The position numbers and the translations under genes are program-made. The notes under the pieces are model-generated. The model made no database searches and had not been told where the DNA came from. It saw nothing but the letters and a program-made list of their open reading frames with translations. A stretch of 64,000 nucleotides of DNA, from the NCBI GenBank assembly GCA_035628995.1, contig DASPIR010000008.1:62001-126000 (forward strand). The letters are read 5' to 3'. Positions 10,376-17,063 of the stretch are shown here, one piece after another (position 1 is the first letter of the stretch; every line of letters begins with the position of its first letter). This DNA is from Clostridia bacterium (GTDB taxonomy: Bacteria > Bacillota > Clostridia > Lutisporales > Lutisporaceae).

Positions 10376-11374
10376 TTGATTCCAGTATTGATAGAGCCTT
10401 CTAATCTTTGTTTTGACCTTGCATATAGTAATACTAAATTTTTAAACCAAGCAGATGAAATAAATGAATTTAAAGCTTTCGTTAGAGAAGTATCAGCTAT
10501 GTTTGATAAGCTTATAGAATTTAAGCTTGCTATTGCAGTTACAAAAGAATTAAGAGAAATATTTGCACATTCTGTCCCAATAAGTATATATGGAGGTAAT
10601 ACTCCTTTGGAAAAACTAGCAATTGAAGTTTTAAGCAAAAAATTAAAGCTCAATTCAAAAGTTGTACATAAGTATGGAGATCATGGTATAGAAATTGACT
10701 TTGAAGAAATTTCAGTAGATAAAACTTTACCAATATATAATACAGATACTTATTTGCATTGGAGAGATATGGCAGCCCTTGTTGTAATTAATAGATTGCC
10801 GAATTGTACTTTAAAGTCTAGAAGGCTGACCATATTTAAAAGTAAGTATGCTTTATTAAAAGGCAATAAAGGAATAAGTGAAAACTTATGCATCGCAGAT
10901 AGCTTAGAGTATTTAAGTGATTCTGATGAAGTTAATATGTTCAGATTTATTCTTGGTCTTTTAACTAATGATAATGTTCATGTAGTTCCATGTGCTGGTA
11001 CTGGAACACATAGTTCTATGTGGGGTAACAGCATTGAATGTATCACCGATATTCCTACATTAGAGCGTGAGTTGATTAAAAAGTTGATAAACACAGGTTG
11101 CGTTAAATCACTTACATTTCTTTCATTCGAAAAGACGTTACCTGCTGTTGGGTCTCCCATATTAGAAATAGATAAAGTAGTCGAAAAAGATAAAAGTACA
11201 CAGTTACTGTGTACTTTGAGAGGGAAAGGAGTCAAAAAGCATTGTCAGGATGTTAGTATCGAGATTGGAAATGAATATGCAAGTAGCTTTAAGAGTTATT
11301 TTGGTAAAGCTATAAGCTTAGATAAATTGGACAAGCTATTTGAGTTAAATGTAGCAATTACAAAAGAGCAATAA
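10376..11374 (+). CDS. Unknown protein, partner of the DUF3696 ATPase
   Basis: About 332 residues. I recognise no domain. Notable segments are SIYGGNTPLEKLA, HKYGDHGIEIDFEE, HWRDMAALVVINR and VVPCAGTGTHSSMWG. No HNH, TOPRIM, PIN or reverse-transcriptase signature is evident. An ATG at 10361 is also in frame and would give five more residues, but it lacks a ribosome site. The TTG at 10376 follows a GGGGGGAGAGG tract at usable spacing, so I prefer it. Seventeen bases separate the ATPase stop from this start, so it is translated in the same operon and is presumably the effector or regulator of the ATPase. Composition is as AT-rich as its partner. Confidence 0.7.
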   Translation: MIPVLIEPSNLCFDLAYSNTKFLNQADEINEFKAFVREVSAMFDKLIEFKLAIAVTKELREIFAHSVPISIYGGNTPLEKLAIEVLSKKLKLNSKVVHKYGDHGIEIDFEEISVDKTLPIYNTDTYLHWRDMAALVVINRLPNCTLKSRRLTIFKSKYALLKGNKGISENLCIADSLEYLSDSDEVNMFRFILGLLTNDNVHVVPCAGTGTHSSMWGNSIECITDIPTLERELIKKLINTGCVKSLTFLSFEKTLPAVGSPILEIDKVVEKDKSTQLLCTLRGKGVKKHCQDVSIEIGNEYASSFKSYFGKAISLDKLDKLFELNVAITKEQ

Positions 11375-11442
11375 TTAAAATAGAGAGTTTAGATCTAAAT
11401 GAAGAAAATAATTAATTAAGTGCCAGATACGGGGACGAGGGT

Positions 11443-11698
11443 GGGACGAGGGGACAGGTACCTTGTCCCTACGTAAATTATTGATATACTTTTGTTGAGG
11501 TGATGGACTTGTCAAGAGATGAAAGAATTAGAAGCAAAAGCAGAATATACCACATAATGCTTCGAGGAATGGGACGAGGGGACAGGTACCTTGTCCCTAC
11601 GTAAATTATTGATATACTTTTGTTGAGGTGATGGACATGCCAAGAGATGCAAGAGTTAGAAGTAAAAGCAGAATATACCACATAATGCTTCGAGGAAT
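11443..11698 (+). repeat. 128-bp tandem duplication of the RAYT gene 5' end
   Basis: Unit 1 (11443-11570) and unit 2 (11571-11698) are head-to-tail copies differing at about five positions. All of those lie in the coding part and most are synonymous in style. Each holds a GGTACC-centred imperfect palindrome (11451-11469 and 11579-11597), a ribosome site and the first 20 or so codons of the transposase. Only unit 2 continues into the intact gene, so unit 1 is a truncated start. Confidence 0.85.
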
Positions 11699-12395
11699 AA
11701 ACAAACAAGATATTTTTGAGGATGAAGAAGATGTAGAGAGATTACTTGAAACAATAAAGAAATATAAAGAAGTGAGTGAATTCGAAATATTTGCCTACTG
11801 TATAATGAGCAATCACATTCATATGCTTATTAGAGAGACTGAAGAATCCATTTCAAATATAATCAAGCGGATAAGCAGCAGTTATGTATTCTGGTACAAT
11901 AAGAAGTATGAGCGGTGTGGGCATATGTTTCAGGAGAGGTTCAGGAGCGAAGCTGTAGAAAGTGATGAATACTTTTTGTCGGTACTGAGATATATTCATC
12001 AGAACCCGGTGAAAGCGGGAATAGTTAAGGACATTCATGATTATAAATGGAATAGCTATAAAGAGTATATTGGAAAAACTGAAATAGTAGATGTAGATTT
12101 TGCATTGGATATGTATTCATCTGATAGAAAAAGAGCAATAGAATTATTCCAGAACTTTAATATGCAGAGGAACAATGATATGTGCTTGGAAGATGAGGAA
12201 AAATCAAGGGTATCAGATAGTAAAATAAAGGAGTATTTCAAGGAACTGGATATAATGGATCCGAAAGAAGTAAGACAGCTAGAAAAGGGCAAAAGAGATG
12301 AAATTCTGAAGAAACTTAAAATAAAGAATGGAGTAACAATAAGACAATTATCCAGGATTACAGGAATATCAAAGAGTGTAATAGATAGAACTTAG
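11637..12395 (+). CDS. REP-associated tyrosine transposase (RAYT, Y1/HUH)
   Basis: Single-strand DNA transposase of the IS200/IS605-like Y1 superfamily that acts on REP palindromes. Residues 1-20 (MPRDARVRSKSRIYHIMLRG) match the family start, the HUH metal-binding motif is in SNHIHMLI (near residue 60), and the catalytic tyrosine is probably in DYKWNSYKEY (near 135). The C-terminal 60 residues hold a helix-turn-helix (IRQLSRITGISKSVIDR). ATG 11637 follows GAGGTGAT at good spacing; GTG 11628 is also in frame. The stop codon lies at the edge of a 19-nt palindrome (12395-12413) that is the exact reverse complement of the one before the gene, so the gene is bracketed by inverted REP-like copies. 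Relics of the same family lie at 14706 and 17190. Confidence 0.85.
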   Translation: MPRDARVRSKSRIYHIMLRGINKQDIFEDEEDVERLLETIKKYKEVSEFEIFAYCIMSNHIHMLIRETEESISNIIKRISSSYVFWYNKKYERCGHMFQERFRSEAVESDEYFLSVLRYIHQNPVKAGIVKDIHDYKWNSYKEYIGKTEIVDVDFALDMYSSDRKRAIELFQNFNMQRNNDMCLEDEEKSRVSDSKIKEYFKELDIMDPKEVRQLEKGKRDEILKKLKIKNGVTIRQLSRITGISKSVIDRT

Positions 12396-12434
12396 GGACA
12401 AGGTACCTGTCCCTTATGTCTTGGTACCTGTCCC
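12395..12434 (+). repeat. 3' REP-like palindrome of the RAYT element
   Basis: GGGACAAGGTACCTGTCCC (12395-12413), then a partial second copy GGTACCTGTCCCC (12423-12435). The first is the reverse complement of the 5' copies at 11451 and 11579, and it recurs at 17279-17297. Confidence 0.75.
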
Positions 12435-13004
12435 CTATGTCTTCTTTCGAAGAGCCAGGTCGGAGATCGTATTAATGGGGCATATGGTACACCATGTTTT
12501 AGGCTTGAACAGCCAAGCTAGTATCAACCCTAAAACAGTAGTTGTAAACATCATTGAGTAAATCCTAAAGGATAACTGTATAGCCCAATCCGGGAAAACT
12601 CCAAAATTGAGGAATTGAGGCATATCCCACGGTATCTGAAAAGCAATCATAAATCTTACCTTATCCATTAAAGGTCTTCTGCCTGCGAATACCATAATCG
12701 TCGACATTGTTAAGACAAAGAAGTTAAACAGAAAGTAAGCCAGCATGATCCATTTTGCTCTGCCGTTTATCAGCCACTTCGGACCGGGCTTTCCCGTTAA
12801 GGATCTGTTTTGAAATAGTACACTGAACAAATTGGCTCTAGGGCAATAACCCTGGCACCAGGTCTTACGTTTATCCTTGGCGAGCAGAATAAACGGTGTG
12901 ATGATACATGCAAATCCGACCCATGCAAAAATGATATTGAAAAATCCAAGCGCAAAAAACAATAGTGTGAGGATATATAGATAATTCGTCCAATTTTTCT
13001 TCAT
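12435..13004 (-). CDS. NapH/4Fe-4S-associated membrane protein
   Basis: Integral membrane protein of about 189 residues with four or five hydrophobic segments and two cysteine motifs facing the same side: CQGYCP (Cys50, Cys54) and CTICP (Cys172, Cys175). These are typical of the NapH/NosR/CcoG-like Fe-S membrane families, which move electrons between quinols or ferredoxins and a partner. No ferredoxin domain is present in this one. ATG 13004 is preceded by AAAGGA. A GTG at 13013 is in frame but too close to that site. It is the second gene of a two-gene operon after 13092-13724. The partner reductase is not in the window. Confidence 0.65.
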   Translation of the reverse strand: MKKNWTNYLYILTLLFFALGFFNIIFAWVGFACIITPFILLAKDKRKTWCQGYCPRANLFSVLFQNRSLTGKPGPKWLINGRAKWIMLAYFLFNFFVLTMSTIMVFAGRRPLMDKVRFMIAFQIPWDMPQFLNFGVFPDWAIQLSFRIYSMMFTTTVLGLILAWLFKPKTWCTICPINTISDLALRKKT

Positions 13005-13040
13005 ATAAAGCACGTCCTTTTCTCTAAATTAAGATCATCA

Positions 13041-13080
13041 TTTTTTATAACGAGTAGGCGTATCTGTTCCACCTTAATTT
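13041..13080. repeat. 40-bp dispersed repeat, copy A
   Basis: The 40 bases here recur at 63922-63961 with only three differences and in the same orientation. The shared core includes ATAACGAGTAGG and TTCCACCTTAATTT. This copy lies between the two Fe-S membrane genes, 11 nt after the stop of the upstream gene when read on the minus strand. Its nature is unknown. Confidence 0.7.
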
Positions 13081-13091
13081 TTCAAAATACT

Positions 13092-13724
13092 TTAATTAAA
13101 GCCTTTTTTATAAGTTATTGCTTTTACAGGGCAAATCTGCGTACAATTCATACACAAAAGGCAATGTGTCGGATCAATTTGTACGCCTTTTTCCTTTTCT
13201 ATCTTAATGGCATCACCGGGACAATCACGTTCGCAAGCTGAGCAGCTGATGCAGCCACTGGCTTTAATCCCAAGCTTGGAAAACCTGCCTGTCAAGCTGA
13301 ATAAAACGCCCCATGGGCACAAATACCTATGCCATGACCGTTCGTTAATAAAAAATGCAGTAATAAGGCCCAATGGTATGATGATTAAAGGCAATGGGAA
13401 TTTCCGTCCCTGCGTAATCGTATAAATGGTATACCCAAGACCAATTAGAAATAAGCTGAATACGATCCAACGGAGCTTCTCTGTTTTAAGGATTCCCGGA
13501 ATTTGCTTTTTCTGCAGTTTGAGTTTTTTACTTAACCAGACCGCAGGCTTCATGAGTGTATTGATTGGGCACGCCCAACCACAGTAAAATCTTCCGAAGA
13601 AGGCAGCCAGGATAATAGATAGGAATATGAAACCCATCCACAGTTGTGCTTTACCTGTAAACATGACGAACAGAAAAAAGCCTAAAAATAATAATTGCAC
13701 AATTCCCCTTGTATTTCTAATCAT
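13092..13724 (-). CDS. NapH-like 4Fe-4S membrane electron-transfer protein
   Basis: Polytopic membrane protein of 210 residues. It has GRFYCGWACPINT (Cys48, Cys52) and LCPWG in the membrane part, and two ferredoxin-type [4Fe-4S] motifs at the C-terminus: C158-x2-C161-x2-C164-x3-C168 and C188-x2-C191-x2-C194-x3-C198, each followed by P. This is the NapH/MauN/CcoG architecture. The ribosome site GGAGG lies 6 nt before the ATG. It leads the operon with 12435-13004. Upstream lies a long dyad with an ATACCC-N5-GGGTAT core that looks like a CsoR/CstR site, hinting at copper or sulfane-sulfur control. The exact electron donor and acceptor cannot be told. Confidence 0.75.
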   Translation of the reverse strand: MIRNTRGIVQLLFLGFFLFVMFTGKAQLWMGFIFLSIILAAFFGRFYCGWACPINTLMKPAVWLSKKLKLQKKQIPGILKTEKLRWIVFSLFLIGLGYTIYTITQGRKFPLPLIIIPLGLITAFFINERSWHRYLCPWGVLFSLTGRFSKLGIKASGCISCSACERDCPGDAIKIEKEKGVQIDPTHCLLCMNCTQICPVKAITYKKGFN

Positions 13725-13751
13725 TGGTATCCTCCTAATATAATATTGACT

Positions 13752-13768
13752 ATACCCGTATGGGGTAT
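13752..13768. promoter_or_regulatory. CsoR/CstR-like operator
   Basis: ATACCC-gtatg-GGGTAT is a perfect dyad, set within a longer near-palindrome from AATATTGA (13742-13749) to TCAATATT (13771-13778). TACCC/GGGTA dyads are known for CsoR (copper) and CstR (persulfide) repressors. It lies 28 bp before the ATG of the Fe-S membrane operon. No CsoR/CstR gene is in the window. Confidence 0.55.
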
Positions 13769-13934
13769 GTTCAATATTATACGGACATAAGATATATTTG
13801 TCAATTCATATATTATGATATTACGATATTACGATATATGGGAAATCTTCTATTTATGAAATTTTTTAATGACCTCATCTACCTCGGGAATGCCGCCTTG
13901 GTAGATCAGAGTTAGATGCCAGTCTGTCAACTGC

Positions 13935-14007
13935 GTGTCCAGCGAAGCTGGACTGTGCTAACCGGTGAAAGTCCGGTCCCGGTAGTCGCCAAGGAGCCGG
14001 GTAAGAG
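13935..14007 (+). ncRNA. Truncated group II intron 5' end (domain I stump)
   Basis: Starts GTGTCCAGC, near the GUGYG intron start. Three consecutive hairpins follow: GTCCAGC-gaa-GCTGGAC (13937-13953), ACCGG-tgaaagt-CCGGT (13961-13977, whose GGTGAAAGTCC wording matches the domain I loop of bacterial group II introns) and CCCGG...CCGGG (13978-14001). The rest of the intron and its maturase are absent. The sequence stops where a REP-like mini-element starts at about 14011. A further stem ATCTACC/GGTAGAT lies just upstream (about 13879-13908). The identification is from remembered domain I layout, not a covariance search. Confidence 0.45.
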
Positions 14008-14012
14008 GGTAG

Positions 14013-14087
14013 GTGTCAGGCCCGACGTTTAGTCAGTTATTTAAGAAAAAGCTAATAACAACCGTCTAACAGTGCTTTCCCTGACAC
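14013..14087. mobile_element. REP-like mini-element with inverted ends
   Basis: GTGTCAGG (14013-14020) and CCTGACAC (14080-14087) are inverted ends of a 75-bp piece. Parts of it recur nearby: its left part at 14706-14741, and its right part (ACCGTCTAACAG... and CACTTGATTTCT) at 16225-16258. It looks like a non-autonomous element of the RAYT type. Confidence 0.45.
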
Positions 14088-14130
14088 TTGATTTCTTACG
14101 TAATTCAACAAACAAAAAAATACAAAATTG

Positions 14131-14159
14131 TTGCGCATTGGAAAATATAAGGCTATAAT
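14131..14159 (+). promoter_or_regulatory. Promoter of the structured RNA
   Basis: TTGCGC (14131-14136), exactly 17 nt, then TATAAT (14154-14159). Transcription starting 7 nt later would begin at 14166, which is exactly the first base of the long closing helix of the RNA. Confidence 0.6.
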
Positions 14160-14165
14160 TATTGT

Positions 14166-14460
14166 AGGGGAATTGAAAAAGGTCGCCATGACCTGTAAGT
14201 GCTCGAACACTTACAGGCTCATGCAGGTGAAACACCACCCACAAACGCAGCTTTCGCTGCCACAGCAACCTTATGTTATTATAGTCTATTTTTACAGTAA
14301 TTTCAAGAACCGTTCCATTGCATTGATGTTACAGTGTGTTTGCATTGTAATTTGCATGGATGCCGGGGATCTGAATGATAACATAAAGTGCATGTGTGGG
14401 ATAAAACCTGCATATGCACTTTTTCAATTTCCCCTCCTAAAGAAGATAAGGAGGGGAAAT
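14166..14460 (+). ncRNA. Large structured RNA / riboswitch-like leader, class not recognised
   Basis: The closing helix pairs AGGGGAATTGAAAAAG (14166-14181) with CTTTTTCAATTTCCCCT (14419-14435), with a single bulged base. Inside are AGGTC/GACCT (14180-14194) competing with CCTGTAAGTG/CACTTACAGG (14192-14217), GGTG-aaa-CACC (14226-14236), GCAGC-tttc-GCTGC (14247-14260), TTATGTTAT (14271-14279) with ATAACATAA (14378-14386), a nested CCATTGCA...TTACA/TGTAA...TGCATGG arm, and AAGTGCAT/ATGCACTT. The 3' strand of the closing helix can instead form a perfect 12-bp hairpin, 14427-14438 with 14449-14460. That hairpin hides AGGAGG, the ribosome site of the ORF at 14463. These are mutually exclusive states as in translational riboswitches. 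I cannot match it to a named class. Known large clostridial RNAs such as raiA must be excluded. Confidence 0.6.
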
Positions 14461-14462
14461 AT

Positions 14463-14531
14463 ATGATAAAAGGTCCTAATTGCATTCAGCTTGCGGGGCA
14501 AGGAGGTATAGGGTATGTACGGTTTTTTTAG
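14463..14531 (+). CDS. 22-residue ORF directly behind the structured RNA
   Basis: The ATG lies 8 nt after the AGGAGG that is buried in the terminal hairpin of the RNA. The peptide begins MIKGPNCIQLAG and ends VRFF. Its stop overlaps the start of the next small gene in another frame, so it may serve as a translated leader that couples to 14515. No homolog is recognised. Confidence 0.35.
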   Translation: MIKGPNCIQLAGQGGIGYVRFF

Positions 14532-14697
14532 GTTCAGCAGCATTAGAGAGGGACTTATTTTCATAGCAGTACAGTCAGCCATTCTGACCATTGCTTTGCT
14601 TTACGAGTATCGGCGGAAGCGGCTTGAGAAAAAACAGAAGGATCTGAAGAGCCTTATATTTGACATTGAAATTCTTACAGAGCATAAGCATAAGTGA
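14515..14697 (+). CDS. Small single-span membrane protein, 60 residues
   Basis: The ATG is preceded by AAGGAGGT at ideal spacing. The peptide has a short N-terminus, one hydrophobic span (LIFIAVQSAILTIALLYEY, residues about 14-32) and a strongly basic tail (RRKRLEKKQK) with a short acidic helix. This layout is shared by type I toxins and small membrane regulators. It overlaps the 22-residue ORF at 14463 and lies downstream of the structured RNA, which probably controls it. No family is named. A second peptide of similar design is at 22186. Confidence 0.55.
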   Translation: MYGFFRFSSIREGLIFIAVQSAILTIALLYEYRRKRLEKKQKDLKSLIFDIEILTEHKHK

Positions 14698-14705
14698 TGT
14701 AGAAT

Positions 14706-14810
14706 AGGTGCCAGGCCCGACATTTAGAGAGTTATTTAAAAGTATTGACCTTCTGATATGCTGGAGTCAGTATTGTATCGGGAGGTTTTTTTATGGGAAG
14801 ACCTAAATAA
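14706..14810 (+). pseudogene. 5' relic of a second RAYT transposase
   Basis: Starts with the same AGGTGCCAGGCCCGAC... flank as the element at 14011. It then has a GGGAGG ribosome site and ATGGGAAGACCTAAATAA, i.e. Met-Gly-Arg-Pro-Lys-stop (14793-14810), the usual first residues of RAYT proteins. Nothing of the rest of the gene follows. Confidence 0.4.
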
Positions 14811-14941
14811 AAAGTATTAGAATTAACCATATTACGGTTAACCGTACCACAAGTAATTACGAAAAGCTAGCTGGGTATAGTTAAAAGTTCCCAATATACT
14901 GCCGATAATATTTTAGACCCAAATTAAAGGAGTGTATTGAT

Positions 14942-15595
14942 GTGAATATTACTAATTCTATAGACATGCAGACATTCTCTTATCGTTTCAATAACGTAAA
15001 GAGTGATAAAAACACAAGTTATAAAGACGAATTTACGAATGCACTTAGTAAACAAATGCAAGAAAGAATAAGCGACAGGTTGAACAACAGCAGAAGAACA
15101 AGTTCAATTCCTCCTATGTTGCTGGATAAATTAAAGACCTTATCAGGACCTGTGTTTGAAGATGTTACATATAATGAAGAGTATGAACATTTATTTGAAT
15201 GCGGAGAGTATAAGCTTTTTAGGACTTATTTGGATAACGTCGAAGGGGATGGGGGGAAAGCATACTATCTTATCAGATTGAGACCATGCAGTAAGGATGC
15301 AAAAATTGATAGCGATAAGTTGCAGGATATATTTGAAAAAGCGATTGAAATTGTTAATAATGTAATACCTATTTATGCGAAAATGAATGGCACGGCTATT
15401 CTCGCTGGAATAGACTATCAATTACCATTTTGTGAAGCTACCGGGAAGGTTGACTTTAAGTCTTTTGTCAAAGATTTAATGCAAGGCTTGAATTGTGAAA
15501 TCAGCAATTTACCAATTGATGATCATATAAAGGAAGAACTGCAAAAAATGCTAAAGGAATGTGAAGATATTCTTTCAAAAGCTATTGATAAATAA
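14942..15595 (+). CDS. Hypothetical protein, 217 residues
   Basis: GTG start with AAAGGAG 9 nt upstream. The protein is mixed alpha/beta and has no signal peptide or membrane span. The N-terminal 45 residues are polar and probably flexible (MNITNSIDMQTFSYRF). The middle, CGEYKLFRTYLDNVEGD then AYYLIRLRPCSKD, looks like beta strands, and the C-terminus is helical and ends KECEDILSKAIDK. I recognise no family. It stands between RAYT relics and a CTGGCACGTAATTC repeat, so it probably arrived with the accessory DNA. Confidence 0.6.
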   Translation: MNITNSIDMQTFSYRFNNVKSDKNTSYKDEFTNALSKQMQERISDRLNNSRRTSSIPPMLLDKLKTLSGPVFEDVTYNEEYEHLFECGEYKLFRTYLDNVEGDGGKAYYLIRLRPCSKDAKIDSDKLQDIFEKAIEIVNNVIPIYAKMNGTAILAGIDYQLPFCEATGKVDFKSFVKDLMQGLNCEISNLPIDDHIKEELQKMLKECEDILSKAIDK

Positions 15596-15604
15596 AGTGC
15601 TGTA

Positions 15605-15625
15605 CCTGGCACGTAATTCTATTAG
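15605..15625 (-). repeat. Dispersed repeat with GTGCCAGG end (inverted copy)
   Basis: These 21 bases are the exact reverse complement of those at 17065-17085 and 17097-17117, placing two genes and the MntA/HepT pair between inverted copies. Confidence 0.7.
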
Positions 15626-15687
15626 ACATTTAGCAATCATTATCGTAAAATAAAGTAAGATATTAACAAAAAAGCAGGAGTGATTTA

Positions 15688-16131
15688 ATGAAATCATTAA
15701 TTATTTATTCTTCTACTCACCATGGAAATACAAAAAAAATAGCTGCCGTAATAGCAGAAACTCTTGGAGCGGACTTACTCCAAACAGATGAGGTGAAAAG
15801 CAATTTATTAAAACAATATGATTTAATAGGTTTTGGTTCAGGTATTTTTAATGGGAAGCATCATGCAAAATTATACCAAACAATTGAGAAAGCAAAAATC
15901 AAGGGTAAAAGTGTTTTTGTATTTTCTACGAGCGGAACAGGAAATAATAAATATAATAAATCGCTCATAGACCATCTTACATCTAATGGTGCATTAGTTA
16001 AGAACAGTTTTTCATGTAAGGGTTTTGATACCTATGGTATATTCAAATGGATAGGTGGAATTGCTAAAGGACATCCGGATAGTAAGGATATAGAAAGTGC
16101 ACGAAATTTTGCAAAGGCTCTTTTAAATTGA
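15688..16131 (+). CDS. Flavodoxin-domain protein
   Basis: A 147-residue FMN-binding electron carrier of the flavodoxin fold. The phosphate-binding loop is SSTHHGNTKK (residues 8-17), followed by the aromatic/acidic loop regions GFGSGIFNGKHH and VFVFSTSGTGNN, and a C-terminal GIAKGHPDSKDIESARNFAKAL. This last segment is like the flavodoxin family next to protoporphyrinogen oxidase HemG and often annotated as flavodoxin-like. The ribosome site GCAGGAGTGAT precedes the ATG. It is monocistronic. The redox partner is unknown. Confidence 0.8.
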   Translation: MKSLIIYSSTHHGNTKKIAAVIAETLGADLLQTDEVKSNLLKQYDLIGFGSGIFNGKHHAKLYQTIEKAKIKGKSVFVFSTSGTGNNKYNKSLIDHLTSNGALVKNSFSCKGFDTYGIFKWIGGIAKGHPDSKDIESARNFAKALLN

Positions 16132-16220
16132 GTCAATTTACTACATACTTCAATTTTTATGGTCATTTTTTAGCAGTTTCCCTGATACCGAATTCTTTAC
16201 CCTAAATACAAATTTGTGCC

Positions 16221-16258
16221 AATAACCGTCTAGCAGTCGTGCCTGGCACTTGATTTCT
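16221..16258. repeat. REP-like repeat with GTGCCTGGCAC palindrome
   Basis: Holds the 11-nt palindrome GTGCCTGGCAC (16239-16249). It also has the flanks AACCGTCTAGCAG and CACTTGATTTCT, which recur at 14059-14096. Confidence 0.5.
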
Positions 16259-16354
16259 GGTGGAGAGGGAGCAGAAATAGGATGTTTATAAAACACATTA
16301 TTATGATATAATTAGGTTAGGGATTTTGTTTGATTTGTTGGAGGTGATGTCAAA

Positions 16355-16642
16355 ATGCTAACTATAAATAAGATCAAAAATTCAATAAGTGATATTATGG
16401 TAAAATATCCAATAAAGAAGATATCACTATTCGGGTCATATGCAGATGGTAGCGCAAGCGAAGAAAGTGATATAGATATTCTAGTTGAGTTTTTATCTCC
16501 TAATGTCTCACTGTTTTTGCTTTCAGACATCAAAAATGAGATCGAGTCAAGATTGAATAGGGAAGTAGATTTGATACATGCTCCTGTAGATGAGTATTCA
16601 TTAATAGAAATAAATAAGGTAGTTGATATCTATGAACAATAG
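16355..16642 (+). CDS. mntA: MntA-type nucleotidyltransferase antitoxin
   Basis: Minimal nucleotidyltransferase of 95 residues with the GSYADG...SDIDILVEF core (G27-S28, Asp39, Asp41). In studied MntA/HepT systems such enzymes AMPylate the HepT toxin on its RX4HXY tyrosine. The ribosome site GGAGGTGAT is strong. The 3' end overlaps the HepT gene by 11 nt, the standard antitoxin-first layout. The third carboxylate is probably in REVDLI. Confidence 0.85.
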   Translation: MLTINKIKNSISDIMVKYPIKKISLFGSYADGSASEESDIDILVEFLSPNVSLFLLSDIKNEIESRLNREVDLIHAPVDEYSLIEINKVVDIYEQ

Positions 16643-16970
16643 AGATTATCAGATAATAAAAAAGATATTGCTGGAAATTGATATAATTGAGGAACTAATA
16701 AAGGGATTTGACTTAGGAAAGTTTATAAGTGACGAACGCACAAAGAGAGCAGTTTGTATGACACTTATAAACATAGGAGAGCTTACTAAAAGTCTCACCG
16801 AAGAATTCAAACTGTCCTTTGGCCAAATTTCATGGCGAGGAATAGCCGGTATGAGAGACATTACTGCCCATAAGTATCAAACATTGAAGATGGGTGACGT
16901 ATGGATTACCCTAGCAAATGATATTCCAAATTTTAAAATGCAGTTGAATGATATATTGAAAAATATTTAA
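16632..16970 (+). CDS. hepT: HepT-like ribonuclease toxin
   Basis: HEPN-domain RNase toxin of about 112 residues, all-helical, with the catalytic RX4HXY motif intact as RDITAHKY (Arg75, His80, Tyr82). The HEPN signature LINIGELTKSL lies upstream of it. The ATG at 16632 overlaps the end of mntA; an in-frame TTG at 16623 is a possible alternative. The pair is followed by a terminator at 16976 and lies in accessory DNA with REP-like repeats. Confidence 0.85.
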   Translation: MNNRDYQIIKKILLEIDIIEELIKGFDLGKFISDERTKRAVCMTLINIGELTKSLTEEFKLSFGQISWRGIAGMRDITAHKYQTLKMGDVWITLANDIPNFKMQLNDILKNI

Positions 16971-16975
16971 TTCAG

Positions 16976-17010
16976 GGATAGCAATTCAACACATGCTATC
17001 CTTTTCCTTT
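16976..17010 (+). terminator. Intrinsic terminator of mntA-hepT
   Basis: GGATAGCA/TGCTATCC stem with a 10-nt loop, then TTTTCCTTTATT. Confidence 0.7.
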
Positions 17011-17063
17011 ATTATGAAAATTAATGAGGATTAAAAGGAGACAAGCCTATGTTGATAGAATGT

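Noticed and set aside
13955-14005. Possible cobalamin riboswitch because of ACCGGTGAAAGTCCGGT
   Set aside because: No B12 box (GCCACTG-like) or other conserved core follows, and no B12 gene is downstream. The row of hairpins fits group II intron domain I better.
14128-14466. 112-codon open frame across the structured RNA
   Set aside because: It has no ribosome site, an odd composition with many Cys and Gln, and it runs through paired stems.
16355-16970. MntA/HepT as a novel system
   Set aside because: Both motifs and the gene order are those of the known family.
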